This document shows positions 12,547-23,304 of a DNA stretch of 64,000 nt, piece by piece. How positions within the stretch are numbered: the stretch's first letter is position 1; each line of letters starts with the position of its first letter. The notes below the pieces were generated by a model, which did no database searches, was not told the DNA's origin, and saw nothing but the letters and a program-made list of their open reading frames with translations. This DNA is from Bisporella sp. PMI_857 (Eukaryota; Ascomycota; Leotiomycetes; Helotiales; Helotiaceae): NCBI GenBank assembly GCA_021307315.1, contig JAJSPD010000010.1, forward strand, positions 744,001 to 808,000, read 5' to 3'. The position numbers were made by a program, and so were the translations under genes.

Positions 12547-14789
12547 GGTTGCGACTAAAGGAGTTCGAATAAGGGGGGGGTTCCTGGGATTGACGTGGAT
12601 AAGGTGGTCTTCAGGTTTCTAAAGTTGAGAAACTTTGGAGGAATGGGATGGGAAATTGGAGAGCTTGAGGAATGAGGAATGAGGAGGAGATGTAGCGGCA
12701 GTCATACCTTACCTATATATATGCCATCAAGGTTCGTATTGGCATCCTGGTTACCTACCATTAACCGTCCATACCCATAACCCTCGTCACACTTCTGCAT
12801 CGCGTGAGGAAAAGGAAATGGGCAGGTTGTCAATCTGCAGATCTTGATGTGGTTTGTGGGGTCTGCTTGAGCCCCTCATCTCGTATTGGATGAAAACAAC
12901 GTCATAAATGTGCCGAACCGACCGGGGTGCGAAGAGTTGTACATAAAACATAAAAAGGTCCCCGGCCCCGGCGACATGAGTATATCCCGTAGGACAGAAT
13001 CCTTTTCGTATCTGCGCGCTAGGGTTTCCTTTCTGGAAAATGCTGAGCCTCCATGCAATCAGCTTACTTAGATTCTCTGGCTTCCGTGCATTGTAATCGG
13101 CAACTCCATGGCGGCATGTCAAGTTGCGCCATATACACCAGGTTGAGGTTGTATTTTCCAAGACAGAAATATTCATAGAGGGCTTTTCTTACTTGATATA
13201 TATTGCTTGAAGATGAGGCTAGGTCGGTGTCAACTGAAGAAGGCTTTTTGAGTAAGTGTTCTGCAAAGATGGAGGAGACTAGCAGTCTGGGGAAGGATTC
13301 CGAGGCGGTTAATCATTGTACGTGGGCGTCGGACGAGTAAGAAGCATTTAGGAAGAATATCTGTTTGTGGCACGAGCGTCATATCAGACTCTGCAGGCCC
13401 TTCACCTGCAGCAAACTGTGAGTCCTGGTGTAATTGAGCAGGTAGCAAGCGCTAGAGCTTGCAAATGCCAGACCATGATGGAACGGTGGTGAGATACATG
13501 CGTCGAGGTGCCCGTATTGCTGGAGAGCAAAACCTTGAGAGAGTGGCAGTTACGATGCGGGTTTCTTCACGTTTTAGCTTCAAGAGTGTTCTGCTTCACA
13601 TGTTGGGATGTTGATGCACTGCGGCTATCATATCCGTTCTCTCATGAGCCATATGGCTTTTGAAAACAAGAAGACGAAGGAAAGAAATAGAGGTTTCTCA
13701 AGCATCTTGGATCTGAAGAGCAGTCTACGCTAACTATTACATTTTCCCTATTAGGGAATGGATGCATGTTGCTTTAGAAAAAAGCTCGCTATGGTGTAAG
13801 ACGAACCCGCACCTTTCCAATCTCAAGCCGTATTCGACCTAGACAGACCTTTTTCGTCATTCAATACCTTACTCCTTCCATTAGACCATTTTCGGCAGCC
13901 ATATCTCAAAAGCCGTAGCAACCATTCATGCTGAACATTGATATCGAAAAGGATGCAAGGTAACGCTCGTTGAATCATGGAAACCGACAGTGAGTATGGC
14001 TGTCTGAATAGCAGGGTTACTGATTAAAGTCATTTGTTTTCTCACAGCAATTATATATGCAGCTCAGCTGATGCGATGTACGGTTGTGGAGTTTCGAATA
14101 TGTGGGAGGAGCGTGGTTCGCTCTTGTCGTGAAAGCAGGATGGTGGGCGGAGATCGGGCTAGGTATTCATAAGATGAACTGGCAGTTAAGAACAACTGTG
14201 GAGAGGGTGCAGTGGATTTATTACATGCGGATCATAGAATAGAAATGGTGCTCAAGAGGGTAAGGCCATGGAAGATGGGCATCGACGAGACCAATGGTAC
14301 TATTCAAGTCTCAACTATGGGGCGATTAACATGCACATTCACTTACCACTATAAAGTCACAAGGCACGGGCAATAGACAAGGTTCAAGTACCAAGATAGT
14401 TTGATTCCACTACCTTGAATCCAATGCTTGGGTCACCATCCTACTCAAGGGAGACACCAAAGCAACGCAAACGCAAATACAATAGCGGGTATCCCACCCG
14501 TAGGAAAGCAATACACAGCACTGGTCGGGCTTCCCACTCTCCCCAACCCGCAGGAAAGAAATCATCAAGCTTAACCCCGTAGGCAACGCCCAGCGGCTCT
14601 CAGATAAGGCGGATAATACGTAGGAAATAAGAGAACAATAAATTTTGATTCCACGGTCAGAAGCGTCCTTGCCATGCCCCGATGCACTGGCTGCTACTTC
14701 TGCCTCCGAGAGGAAGATAACCCGAGATCTTCCCCCCAATCCATGAGTTTGCCGGCGACTATGACCCGAGTGTCATTCAGCGCAATTGT
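12547..14789. other. intergenic, promoter of secreted-protein gene plus 3' flank of cpcA
   Basis: This stretch holds the minus-strand promoter of the secreted-protein gene (TATA-like run near 12715-12724) and the downstream flank of the bZIP gene. One minus-strand ATG frame of 129 codons (12787-13176) exists. It has no signal peptide or recognised motif and I do not call it a gene. Confidence 0.5.
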
Positions 14790-15575
14790 TTATCTGCCCG
14801 TTCGCTGCAATGCAATTGACTTCCAGTGGTCACGCTCTACCTCCAACTTTGCGATCCTGTCCTCCAACTCGTCGAATCGTTGCATCTTCCGCTGTCGTGA
14901 CTTACGAGCTGCAAGAGTATTGCGCGCTCGCTTTAAGGCGACAGGATCATTTGGGTCGTCGACAATGATGGGCGGAAGTGGCTGGTCACGCTTGCGAGAC
15001 TTGACACCGGTGATGGAAGAATGGTTGCCTGGTGATGAGTCGGTGCCAGACCTGCGACGATTGGCGCGGAGAGCATCACCAACCTCGAGTTCTTCATCAA
15101 TGATCAGAGGAGACTGTTCGACTTTGGTGGGCTGGTCAAGCTTGTCACTCTCAGGGAAAAGAGGATACCAGGGGTCGGCTGCGAGTGACTGATCCAAGTC
15201 ACCATCACCAACAAAAGGAGAGACGTCGAAGTGCTCGTTGTACTCCGGTGATTCATTGTAGGTTGAAGGGGATGTCAAGTTTGTGAATTGCGCAGAGTTG
15301 GGGGCAGATGCGAATGAATCGCGAACGAATAAATCTTGTGGAGAAACAGTACCCATGTTGGTTGACTGTGATGTGGAGTTGCCCGCGTTGAAGTCGTAAT
15401 TTGTAGGCACGGCTGGAGAGGAGAAAGCCGATGAGAACGCGTTTGTGACTGATGCACCACCCTCGAAGGGAGTGAATGCGTCGTCACCGAATAATTCCAT
15501 ATCTGCGGATTGCTGTGAGTCACGGCTACGTACATGGACAGTCAAGGATAGCTTTTTATTACCTTGGAACGCCAT
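14790..15575 (-). CDS. cpcA: cross-pathway control bZIP activator (CpcA/CPC1, Gcn4 homologue)
   Basis: Nuclear transcription activator of amino-acid biosynthesis genes under starvation; it binds TGACTCA. The annotated ATG at 15575 begins MAFQ and gives 241 aa. An intron interrupts the reading at 15562-15503: 60 bp, multiple of three, ending CCGCAG. The C-terminal about 55 residues are a bZIP: a basic region NTLAARKSR followed by a short zipper with Leu/Ile at heptad-like spacing, ending at the extreme C-terminus as in Gcn4. A central acidic/aromatic stretch, DPWYPLFPESD, resembles the Gcn4/CPC1 activation motif. Length agrees with Aspergillus CpcA and Neurospora CPC1. The reading frame continues upstream without stop or ATG to at least 16283, so longer isoforms from non-AUG codons are likely (see the leader entry). 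Family assignment is firm; use of the extension is inferred from the Neurospora case. Confidence 0.93.
   Translation of the reverse strand: MAFQGNKKLSLTVHVRSRDSQQSADMELFGDDAFTPFEGGASVTNAFSSAFSSPAVPTNYDFNAGNSTSQSTNMGTVSPQDLFVRDSFASAPNSAQFTNLTSPSTYNESPEYNEHFDVSPFVGDGDLDQSLAADPWYPLFPESDKLDQPTKVEQSPLIIDEELEVGDALRANRRRSGTDSSPGNHSSITGVKSRKRDQPLPPIIVDDPNDPVALKRARNTLAARKSRQRKMQRFDELEDRIAKLEVERDHWKSIALQRTGR
15516..15522 (-). promoter_or_regulatory. TGACTCA CPC1/Gcn4 site in first intron
   Basis: A third perfect TGACTCA lies within the 60-bp intron of cpcA. It may be chance, or simply overlap the branch-point region (GTGAC). Confidence 0.35.
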
Positions 15576-15864
15576 GTGTGGGGTTTGCGGAATATTTCCA
15601 GTCGATTGCGAAAACAATGGTACTTGAGGTCGAGAACGTTGCTGTTGTAGCTGCAACGCCGCAGAAGAAGATGGAGCAGATGAAGCGTAGAACTGTTGTT
15701 GCTGCGCAGAGGAATTAAACCGGTTGGTCAGTTGCGAAGTAGAAATAGAATGTCCAGTTGATTGAATGATCGCAGCTACTCTCTGGTTCTGCAAAGACGG
15801 GGCAGATGATTGATGAGAAGAGTGTCGACGATAAGCCCCGTTCTGGGGGTGTTGACTGGATAAA

Positions 15865-16017
15865 CTAGGGGTACTGCGCACAGCTGGAGTCTCGTACAAG
15901 ACGAAGTCCTGTTGTTGAGGCTGGGTTCGAACCGGATGTCCTTGCGGAGGTTGACGCTGGAGAGGTTGCTGATGTGGAGATGGTGCCGGCAGGCTCGATG
16001 AACTGGAGGGAAGCCAT
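15865..16017 (-). promoter_or_regulatory. uORF2 of cpcA (50 codons)
   Basis: The second leader ATG, in a good context (ACCATGG), opens a 50-codon ORF starting MASLQF and ending SCAQYP. It stops 289 nt before the main ATG and lies in a different frame from the extension it overlaps. By the cpc-1 model this inhibitory uORF blocks CPC1 synthesis when amino acids are plentiful and is bypassed under starvation by delayed reinitiation. Confidence 0.8.
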
Positions 16018-16227
16018 GGTGGTGGAGAATCCGTGGTGAAGACTGGAGAGTCTTGTGAAGGTATGTTGGCGGTTGAAGGACTTGCGCGAAAGCTTGAGGC
16101 AGCAGTGCTGAAAGTCAGAGATTCCTGGTAGGGAAAATCTGAGGGGTTTGGGTATGAGGGGAGATTATTGATATTGGTTGGAGAAGTAATATTGACGGTA
16201 GTCAAAGGAGTCACGATGACTGGAAGT

Positions 16228-16236
16228 TTAGAACAT
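16228..16236 (-). promoter_or_regulatory. uORF1 of cpcA (ATG TTC TAA)
   Basis: A two-codon upstream ORF (Met-Phe-stop) in the leader, first ATG after the likely transcription start. A very short uORF1 that allows reinitiation is the known arrangement in cpc-1/cpcA/GCN4. It is in a different frame from the CPC1 extension. Confidence 0.8.
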
Positions 16237-16275
16237 TGTAGGCAATGTTCGTGGTGATATCTTGATATGTTGTGA

Positions 16276-16282
16276 TGAGTCA
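16276..16282 (-). promoter_or_regulatory. TGACTCA CPC1/Gcn4 site in leader
   Basis: Perfect TGACTCA on the minus strand inside the leader, close to the likely transcription start. Suggests autoregulation. Confidence 0.6.
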
Positions 16283-16347
16283 ATGTGGTGGGTTTGAAAG
16301 AGAAAGAAAAAGAAGAAAAAAAGGAAAAGATGAGCCTGGGGCAGGGA

Positions 16348-16360
16348 GGAATATTTAATG
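16348..16360 (-). promoter_or_regulatory. TATA-like element of cpcA
   Basis: On the minus strand a TTAAATATT sequence lies just upstream of a CT-rich block (about 16290-16335) that probably contains the transcription start. This would give a leader of roughly 740 nt. Confidence 0.5.
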
Positions 16361-16549
16361 GGTTTTTTTTTGGGGGTGGGTGACCTGGGGTGGGTGGTGC
16401 AGCCTGTTTCGCCTGTTAGCCCTGTCCTGCCTATTCGCCTATAGCAGTAAAGTATGCTTGCTATATGCTATGCCCTGTAGGCTCGTACCTCCGTAAGCCA
16501 GCACAAGCGAGAAGAGGAACTTTACGCCGAAGGGAGACGGTACGAAGTA

Positions 16550-16556
16550 TGAGTCA
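16550..16556 (-). promoter_or_regulatory. TGACTCA CPC1/Gcn4 site in promoter
   Basis: Perfect TGACTCA on the minus strand about 190 bp upstream of the TATA-like element, a normal position for an activator site. Confidence 0.6.
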
Positions 16557-19500
16557 CAGCGAAAATAAGGACTACACCCCAACTAGACAAGTCAGCATTA
16601 CTAGTTACGATCATGGTCAATCATTGGTTGTTCAGACTTACTACTCTCCACAATAATCTGAAATGTAAAATCGATGGCCCACTCTTTTTTTTTGTTTTTT
16701 CTCTCAATTTCGTTCTTCGTCTGATATTTCTCTCTCTCTTACTCTCTCTTTTCGTTTGACCAGGTATGTGTGGTGTGGTGGTGTGCCTGCTGTGTGCCCA
16801 GCCAGTCCTTGAGCCCAGCGAAACACCTGATCATATATATATATATATAGCTATAAATACCATCCCACTCCCCCAACGGTAGGAAAAGACAAGTGTATAA
16901 GAAGGAGACTACTCTGGTTGTTGTTTCTATTACCATCGTATCACCGCTCCATCATCGAACATGCCCCTACCTGCACCGCACATTCCCGGTGGATCGATAA
17001 AAAATCCATGATTCCTTAAAGCTTGTTGTTGGTTGGCTGAGTTTCCTATGCAGTCGCTGGCCGAGTATTGTCCTGCCCCCCCGCCATCCTCCCTGTTCAG
17101 GCTAGACCGCAGAGCCTGTGTACCGCCAAAAGCCAAAGAAATGGCCAATCAAGCGGGATAAGCCCTGAAACCAAGCACTATAGGCATCTGCTCAGGCACC
17201 GTGGGATCAAGAAAATTACCCAACAGAGGCACTGCAGCGCAAAAAAGGACTGCGGACGAAAACACTCACGAATAGAGTAATGCGATTGCATCCAAAATAC
17301 ATATGAAGGACTTTGTTGGGAGAGGAATCATACAGCAAGGAATCCAGCGCGAGCGAGTCCTAGTGACGACGCAGAGGAAAGCCACGCCCGAGAAATTACG
17401 AGTCTGACCAGATGGACAGATGGTTTCCTACTACTGTAAAGCACTTGCATCTTAATTTGGCACTTAATTCCTTCACCCTCTGAACCTCGTGTCAAGGACG
17501 CGACGCAAATACTCCGGGGTGCAGCGAGAGAAGAAATTCAATTCCGCAGGCGGCTTTGTTACTCCGTACCTGTTCTGGCTCGGCGTGGCTTTAATAGCCT
17601 TCCATCTGGTGTTTGCTACACCGGCCGTGTTTCTGGTCCCTCCCGACTCTTACCACGCCCTTGGAATTGTTGCCTTGATTATTTTGGGCGCCGTTCTACT
17701 GGTAGGTTCTGCACACGCCCTTTTGCTGTCAACTTCATTGTTGTTTGGTTTTGCTATTAGCAGCCTTGTCTGTTTCAATGCTCTCAATTGCTGCACGGTA
17801 GTCCCCAAGCCTCTTTTACCCCACGATAGCCCCTTGATACTTCTACCATTTGCAAAAGTTTCATTGCATATTTGCAATTTTCAAGAATGAGTCACCTCAA
17901 TGGTACCCGTATGTCCGGAACAGAGCATCTGAAAGCCGTATTCGTGCTGAAGCAGCCTCGAACACGATTGGTGCGAACCATTGGGGCTTAGTTGCCAGCT
18001 GCAGTGCTGCTGCATGAAATCGTGGGATGCTTACGTGAAACTACATGAGAGTCGGCGGAGCGCAGGTAACGTGTGAGGAAGGGCTGGAAGTGGCTGAAAT
18101 TGGACGGGAATTGAAGGAATTGCTTTGAGGCTGACAGAGAGGCCCGTCACGTGGTTGCATCCAAACGCGACATGGCGAATCACCATTTGGAAAAGTTTTT
18201 CCTACGAACTCTTTCGTCTCCTTTATGATTTGGGATATTTTGGATTAATTTCATTGCTTCAAAGAGCTCTATTTTGGCTGTGGTTCTACAGAATGAGAAG
18301 ATCCAAGCACAAAGTAGAACGACCAGGAAGCTGCTGACTTGGTTACCCCATCTTGATGGATTTCCTAATGACAATAGAATTCCTTGATTGTCTCTTGCAC
18401 GAGGCACGAATGCTCAACTACAAAAAATGACAAATTTGCCGTGCTTAGTACCATTGCCGTGTGCTCATTCCATACTAAATTGGAAGCATCACAATCCGAC
18501 AACACCATCACCTATGCCTCAGTAGGAGGTACAGGAGTAGCGAGCTGGCTCTTGCTTTGGTACACTAAGATCCTGTGCCTATCAATGCTTGTGGCCGTCC
18601 TATTGACACCCATCCTCCACCCTAAAGGCGCTGTTGTAAGCTCATGTTTGGCATGATCAACTCAACCATGTCCTACAGCGCAGCTATAGCATGGTTCCTT
18701 CTTCTGCGCCGTATGTGCATCCACAAAGCGAGCCTTAGCCATGTTCTGCGCTTTGCTTTTAGATGGCGTCTCCTAAATATATCTTAAGAGACCTCTAACG
18801 GGTTTTTTGCATGCTGCCAGGACGTTTGCGGAACTGATATTAATTTGAGCTTCTGTAGCTAGGATATCGAGGTCGATAGTAGTGCTGCTGCTGGTGTTGC
18901 GTTGAGGGAAGTTACCGCTATGCTGAGTCCCAGCATGATGGTTGCTAAGAACTTCACTATGAATTACGTTCCAAACTTATATCGTGGTTATTTGGCTGCT
19001 TGGTTGCACAAGATGGGTAAATAAAAGCTCCCGTTAGTTGGAGAAAACATGACCGATGCTGACGTTGAAACTCGTAAGCATAGCCTTCAACAAACGGTGC
19101 CATGTATATCATTGTCACTTCTTTATTCCCCGTCTCTTGTATTGCCGTATACCAAGAAAAACGGACGAAGAAGCCTTCACACCTCCGAAAAGGGTTAGCT
19201 CGTCTTATCCACATCTATTAATGACGATGATGACATTGCACTATGTTTATATGCCTGGAGAACCCAAGTCTGGAAAGCACTCCACTTACTCTCCGCGTAC
19301 TCCCTTATCTTCCATCTCTCTATTGTATGTAAAAGAGAGCATGAAGCAAGCTTCTTCAGTCTCCTCCTTGTAGTTTATCCTTAAACAACAAATATTTACA
19401 TATGGGAACTGGCGAGGGGCACAGCAGAATCGAGGAGCTCACCAGAAACTGCTCTTGTCCAATTGCTTGTTATGTGGTACTTGTTCGTCACTTTCTTGGC

Positions 19501-19884
19501 TCATCTAGTAGTGTCTTTCATAGATGAGAGGATAGGCTGGAACTAAAATTTCTGCTCCTTCCTGCTCCTTCTCGCTTGTTACAAAAGTTCCCCTATACTC
19601 TCCTTGCTTAATTTTTTGGGTTTACGCCCGAGAAGATGTAGATAACCCAAGTCTTCGAGAACCAGACTGACCGAGAAGGCATAGAAATGAAGGGAAATGT
19701 ATTGAAGTATTCCACTTTCGTGGTCAAAGAGAAGAAATTATTCAAATGTCTGGTCATATGCTATATTCTGCATCCTAAATGATACATTCCTTGTTGTACA
19801 AGCTGCGAGGGGAGAGTATTCGGTATTCATAGCGATATCACGCTCTTCAGTCTGACGTGAGTATATCTGCCTCGCAGCTAGATC
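16557..19884. other. intergenic with weak ORFs and a TATA box
   Basis: No supported gene. Visible features are a CT-rich run (about 16727-16750), an AT dinucleotide run (16833-16849) and a TATA-like CTATAAATAC (16851-16860, plus). About 100 bp after this TATA, an ATG at about 16961 opens only a 16-codon frame. A plus-strand frame at 17489-17890 reads as hydrophobic but has only a GTG start and no family signal. Confidence 0.45.
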
Positions 19885-20260
19885 TCATCGAAATGATCCG
19901 TTTCTTCGAATCGGCCGCATCCTCTTCTCCATCCCTGCTCTGGAGTCAAATTGACCAACGGTAAGACGAGAGAAGGGGATGCTTACACTTGGTAATGACT
20001 CAAAAGCACAACATCCACCCGCGACAGCTCATGCAAATCTAAAGCGGGATTCGTCTTCCTCATGCCCGTCACGCCGGGCCTACGATGCACATGGTCGCCT
20101 GCATGCAAGATATTCGGGTCGGTCATCAACCGTATCCCTTTCCGCTCCAGAATCGTAGTTGCCGTCCCTACGAAATATAATGACGCATTTTCCGAGCTGG
20201 GACTGTGCGCGTGAATGTTCGTCGCTTTCGCCGCAGGCAAAGAGGATGGATGCGCGATCT
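19885..20260 (-). pseudogene. metallo-beta-lactamase-fold hydrolase fragment (broken)
   Basis: The minus strand encodes about 80 residues like the N-terminus of fungal UlaG-type metallo-beta-lactamase-fold hydrolases: SLYFVG-like -> LYFVGTATTILE, RLMTDPN.LHAGDHVH and DVVLLSHY. The zinc-binding HxHxDH motif is disrupted. The frame reads SHYQ then stops, and a separate piece reading TDHFDE (about 19888-19905) cannot be spliced in frame with available GT/AG sites. No ATG exists between the coding part and the TATATATAAAAAC element at about 20335, so the start codon also appears lost. Downstream of TDHFDE a stop follows at once. I read this as a truncated, decayed gene copy; the original enzyme's substrate is unknown. 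Confidence 0.65.
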
Positions 20261-21175
20261 CGGGTAGGAGCTTCGTTCTGCGTGGGATTAGGAGGAGGTG
20301 TTTTGGGGATGTTATGTTAGTTGGATGTTAGTTTTTATATATAAGGCTAGGGAGGCTTTGTGAAATAGAAATTGAGATTGCTGGTTTAGAGCTGGAACGG
20401 TGTCGTCATGCTGTTATGACGGCAGTATAAAAATTACCTTATGCTTACCACGCATCAAGGTTTTGAACTAATTTGCAACATAAATTGAACTTAGGGAAAT
20501 GAGTAAAAGAGAATTTGTCAAACTATATGCACTGTATTCACAACAGACTTCCACTTTGGAGGAGGTGTGACCAGAAACTTCGAAGAGTCATGCACTAATT
20601 TTGTCTTCAGCTTCTAGGTGACAGATATGTAAGCCTGGAATCTTGAACTTCGAATAACCCCTCTGGGAATGATATTGAATTCAAAAGCATAATTGTTCAG
20701 ACAGCTTTCGCTTGTCGTCGGGCTCGAAGGAGGTAAGGTCATGTGAGATGCATCTTGAATGAGGAAGAAACGAATAAATATAATAGATATTATGCAGAAC
20801 GCATAAAATCTGATTCTATGATGTATTCAAGTGCGGAAGCAAGATATAGAGAAGCTGCAATGATAGAGCTTTAAAGTGTTTAGGTTGACTCTCTTGAGAG
20901 AATTCTCTAGAGCTGGATATGTTCCGCTTCTTGAAGTATAACCTCACACTTGTGTTCTCGGAATTCCTGGGCTCAGGCGTTCGACGGAACGCATTTTAAG
21001 ATGCAATCGATCAGGAGAAGAGTCACTCTGTAAATGAGAAGACAGGCTGAAGGTGTTGTGGTGTTTGAGACCATTTATAGGTCACGTGAAGGCCAAGCCC
21101 CGACGTCACTTGGAAGAGATTCATGGGTTTTCCAGTTCCCAGTTAAGTTTAGGATCAAAGAGATCAAACATTAAA
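20261..21175. other. intergenic, upstream of GH16 gene
   Basis: No gene seen. It contains a minus-strand TATA-like run at about 20331-20345 belonging to the broken hydrolase, then AT-rich sequence up to the GH16-like gene start. Confidence 0.5.
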
Positions 21176-22231
21176 ATGTCTTTCAATAAGTACTTGGGAA
21201 AGGCTAAAGCAAAAGCGGAAGAATTTGCAAAGCAACATAACATTCCTATACCAACAAATTTGGGTTCAAGCTCAGGGCCACAGTCTGGGTATCCTGGTGC
21301 TCAACCTTCTCAAGGACAACCTCAGTACAATAATCACCAACCTCAATACAATAACTATCCACCCCAATACAACAACTACCAACCTCAATACCATAACCAG
21401 CCACCTCCCATTCCACCAAACCACCCTTCCACTCAGTCCTTCGGCACCTCTGCTCCTCAGGCCCAACCATACTGGCTCCCGTCGTTCAACCCAGCAACAC
21501 CAGTTTCAGGAAACTTCAAGCACCAAACAGGCGCTCACGGATGGGGAAACAATGAACTTCAAAACTACGTCCCGGCGCCGGAGAACTCATTCTACACGCC
21601 GGACGGAAAGCTCATCGTGCGAGCCATCGCCCGGAATGGCCAATTCACGTCGGCAAGGCTAACCTCACACATGCCGCTGTCCAAGCAAAGAGGCTCCCTC
21701 GTCGCCGTTGCGACGCCCCCGTGCGCGCCGGGTATCTGGCCCGCCCTTTGGCTGTTGCCGACCGAGCCGTTTCAGTGGCCGAACGAGGCCGAGATCGATA
21801 TCCTGGAGACCTGGAACGCGGACGGGGTGAACCATACCTGCTTGCATTGGGGCCATTTCAACGGGGAGGATTGGAACAAGCATCGGGTTGTCGAGACCAA
21901 TGTGGAGAACATGGCAAATCGGCCGATCAGGTACGAGTTTGTGTGGGAGCAGGATGAGAGCAAGGGACGGAATGACGGCGGTGGCAGGGCCGTTTGGTAT
22001 ATTGACGGCAGGGCTGTTATGAAAGCGGAGATTCCTCAAGGCGCGAGGAGGATGAGCGATTGGCAGGTCATCATTAATGTTGCTATGGGAGGAAACGTCT
22101 GTCAGGGGAAGACGCCGGCTGACGGACATTACGATTTGATTGTGCACGAGTTGAAGTTGGCTGATGAGCCTACTGGGGGGTGGGGGCAGTTTGAGAATGA
22201 TTGGAGATCCGCACCCGAAGGACACCATTGA
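21176..22231 (+). CDS. GH16-family beta-glucanase-like protein without signal peptide
   Basis: Intronless gene, 351 aa, starting at the ATG in AAAATGTC; upstream in-frame codons have no ATG. The C-terminal about 230 residues match glycoside hydrolase family 16 (laminarinase-like beta-glucanases): the catalytic motif EIDILE places the nucleophile and acid/base at Glu206 and Glu211 with Asp208 between. Around it are family blocks GIWPALWLLP, HTCLHWGHFNG, VWYIDGRAV and VIINVAMGGN. The N-terminus has no signal peptide. Instead there is a short amphipathic Lys/Ala segment (residues about 5-20) and then a Pro/Gln/Tyr/Asn-rich part with repeated PQYNN units (about 48-75). The enzyme would be cytosolic or leave by a non-classical route. 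The active-site motif is intact, so activity is plausible; substrate is inferred only from family. Confidence 0.85.
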   Translation: MSFNKYLGKAKAKAEEFAKQHNIPIPTNLGSSSGPQSGYPGAQPSQGQPQYNNHQPQYNNYPPQYNNYQPQYHNQPPPIPPNHPSTQSFGTSAPQAQPYWLPSFNPATPVSGNFKHQTGAHGWGNNELQNYVPAPENSFYTPDGKLIVRAIARNGQFTSARLTSHMPLSKQRGSLVAVATPPCAPGIWPALWLLPTEPFQWPNEAEIDILETWNADGVNHTCLHWGHFNGEDWNKHRVVETNVENMANRPIRYEFVWEQDESKGRNDGGGRAVWYIDGRAVMKAEIPQGARRMSDWQVIINVAMGGNVCQGKTPADGHYDLIVHELKLADEPTGGWGQFENDWRSAPEGHH

Positions 22232-23304
22232 TATTGGTTTCATGAGCAGACATTATACCTGATTATTTGAGAGGGGTGGTGTCTGAGCTTATATAGAAGC
22301 CTTGGAATAGATGCTCTGGTATGATGCGTCGATTTTACATATGTTTCCATAAGAGTTCCGAATCAGACAAATATGTAAAGCAATCTAGTACATTTTTTCC
22401 ACATAAACATAAAAGAAGTCTACAAGCATCTTTCTGCGTGTTTATCAAGTTGGAGGGAAGTGCTAAGCGTGGTCACGTTCCATTTGGCTTGAAGCCCTAC
22501 ACTACTCTTAGCTAATTGATAACTCCCAGAACTATTAGGCTTATAGGTTGCAAGAGAAGTAGGGGGCTGATTCGCTCTCGGCAAGGAATTGGAAACGGTT
22601 GGAGGAGATTAAGAAGCGGCTTGATAATGACAAGGATAGAGAAAAGTAAAAGAATAGGTTCTGGTAATCAGATTAAGGAAGGGGCCAGTCGCTCTTGGTG
22701 TATTGACTCGTCCACGTAGCCGGCGCTAGTCTCTTGGTGTGCAGTTGTTGGAGACAAGAGATGATGGGACATCTATCATTGTTAATCTAGATGACTCGAT
22801 GAATTTGATAGCACCTGAACTTTCAAATACTATTATATTTCAGTACTGAACATCTATATATACCTGCAGTGGTCCCTAACGGGCACGATGTTTCCAGCGC
22901 TGACATTTCAAGGGTCAGCTAAGGAAAGTGAAGCTAACCGAGCAGCCCCTGAGCCTAACGCGGACAAACAAACCTAACTTCACAAGCCCGTTCCCGTCCA
23001 TTCCTGTTTTCTGGCAAGTGATAATTGAAAATTCTAATAATTGCACCTCTGGTTGCTTCTTGGGAGTATTGGGGGACTTCACTTCCTATTCAGGCTAGCG
23101 GGGATGCAAAAGGTGGATATCATTAGTAAATATACGTCGTGAGTCAAGCCGTGAATAACCACATTTTCGCCTTTCACCAAGGATGCCATTCTCATATTGA
23201 AATCCTTTTCTGTTCTCGAGAAACTTATAGTTCCTCTTTTCAGCCTTTAATACTATACTTCTTTAATTGAGTTATCAGTTGCACTTTGAGTCAAAATGAC
23301 GTAA
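22232..23304. other. intergenic, nothing recognised
   Basis: AT-rich flank with short ORFs only (longest about 67 codons). No repeat or RNA gene recognised. Confidence 0.45.

Larger units (their letters stand above)
15576..16283 (-). promoter_or_regulatory. cpcA leader: stop-free in-frame extension with near-cognate starts
   Basis: About 235 codons directly upstream of the main ATG stay open in the CPC1 frame, yet contain no in-frame ATG. The encoded sequence is Ser/Gln/Pro-rich with protein-like stretches such as QRVAAIIQSTGHS, QQFYASSAPSSS and RPQVPLFSQSTGN. Candidate near-cognate codons in frame include TTG at 16283, GTG at 16214, TTG at 16205, ATT at 16190 and CTG at 16118, all upstream of uORF2. 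In Neurospora crassa cpc-1 the more than 700-nt leader likewise lacks in-frame stops and non-AUG codons start N-terminally extended isoforms; conservation across Pezizomycotina has been reported. The sequence shows the open frame; isoform production here is inference. Confidence 0.75.

Noticed and set aside
12787..13176. 129-codon ATG frame on the minus strand
   Set aside because: No signal peptide, domain or splice support, and other frames overlap it; probably chance.
14790..16283. A single 497-codon bZIP CDS starting at 16283
   Set aside because: The first codon is TTG, not ATG, and a 60-bp intron lies inside. The standard CDS begins at 15575; the upstream part is reported as leader with a possible non-AUG extension.
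17489..17890. 133-codon hydrophobic frame
   Set aside because: The start is GTG, hydrophobicity follows T-rich sequence, and nothing resembles a known membrane family.
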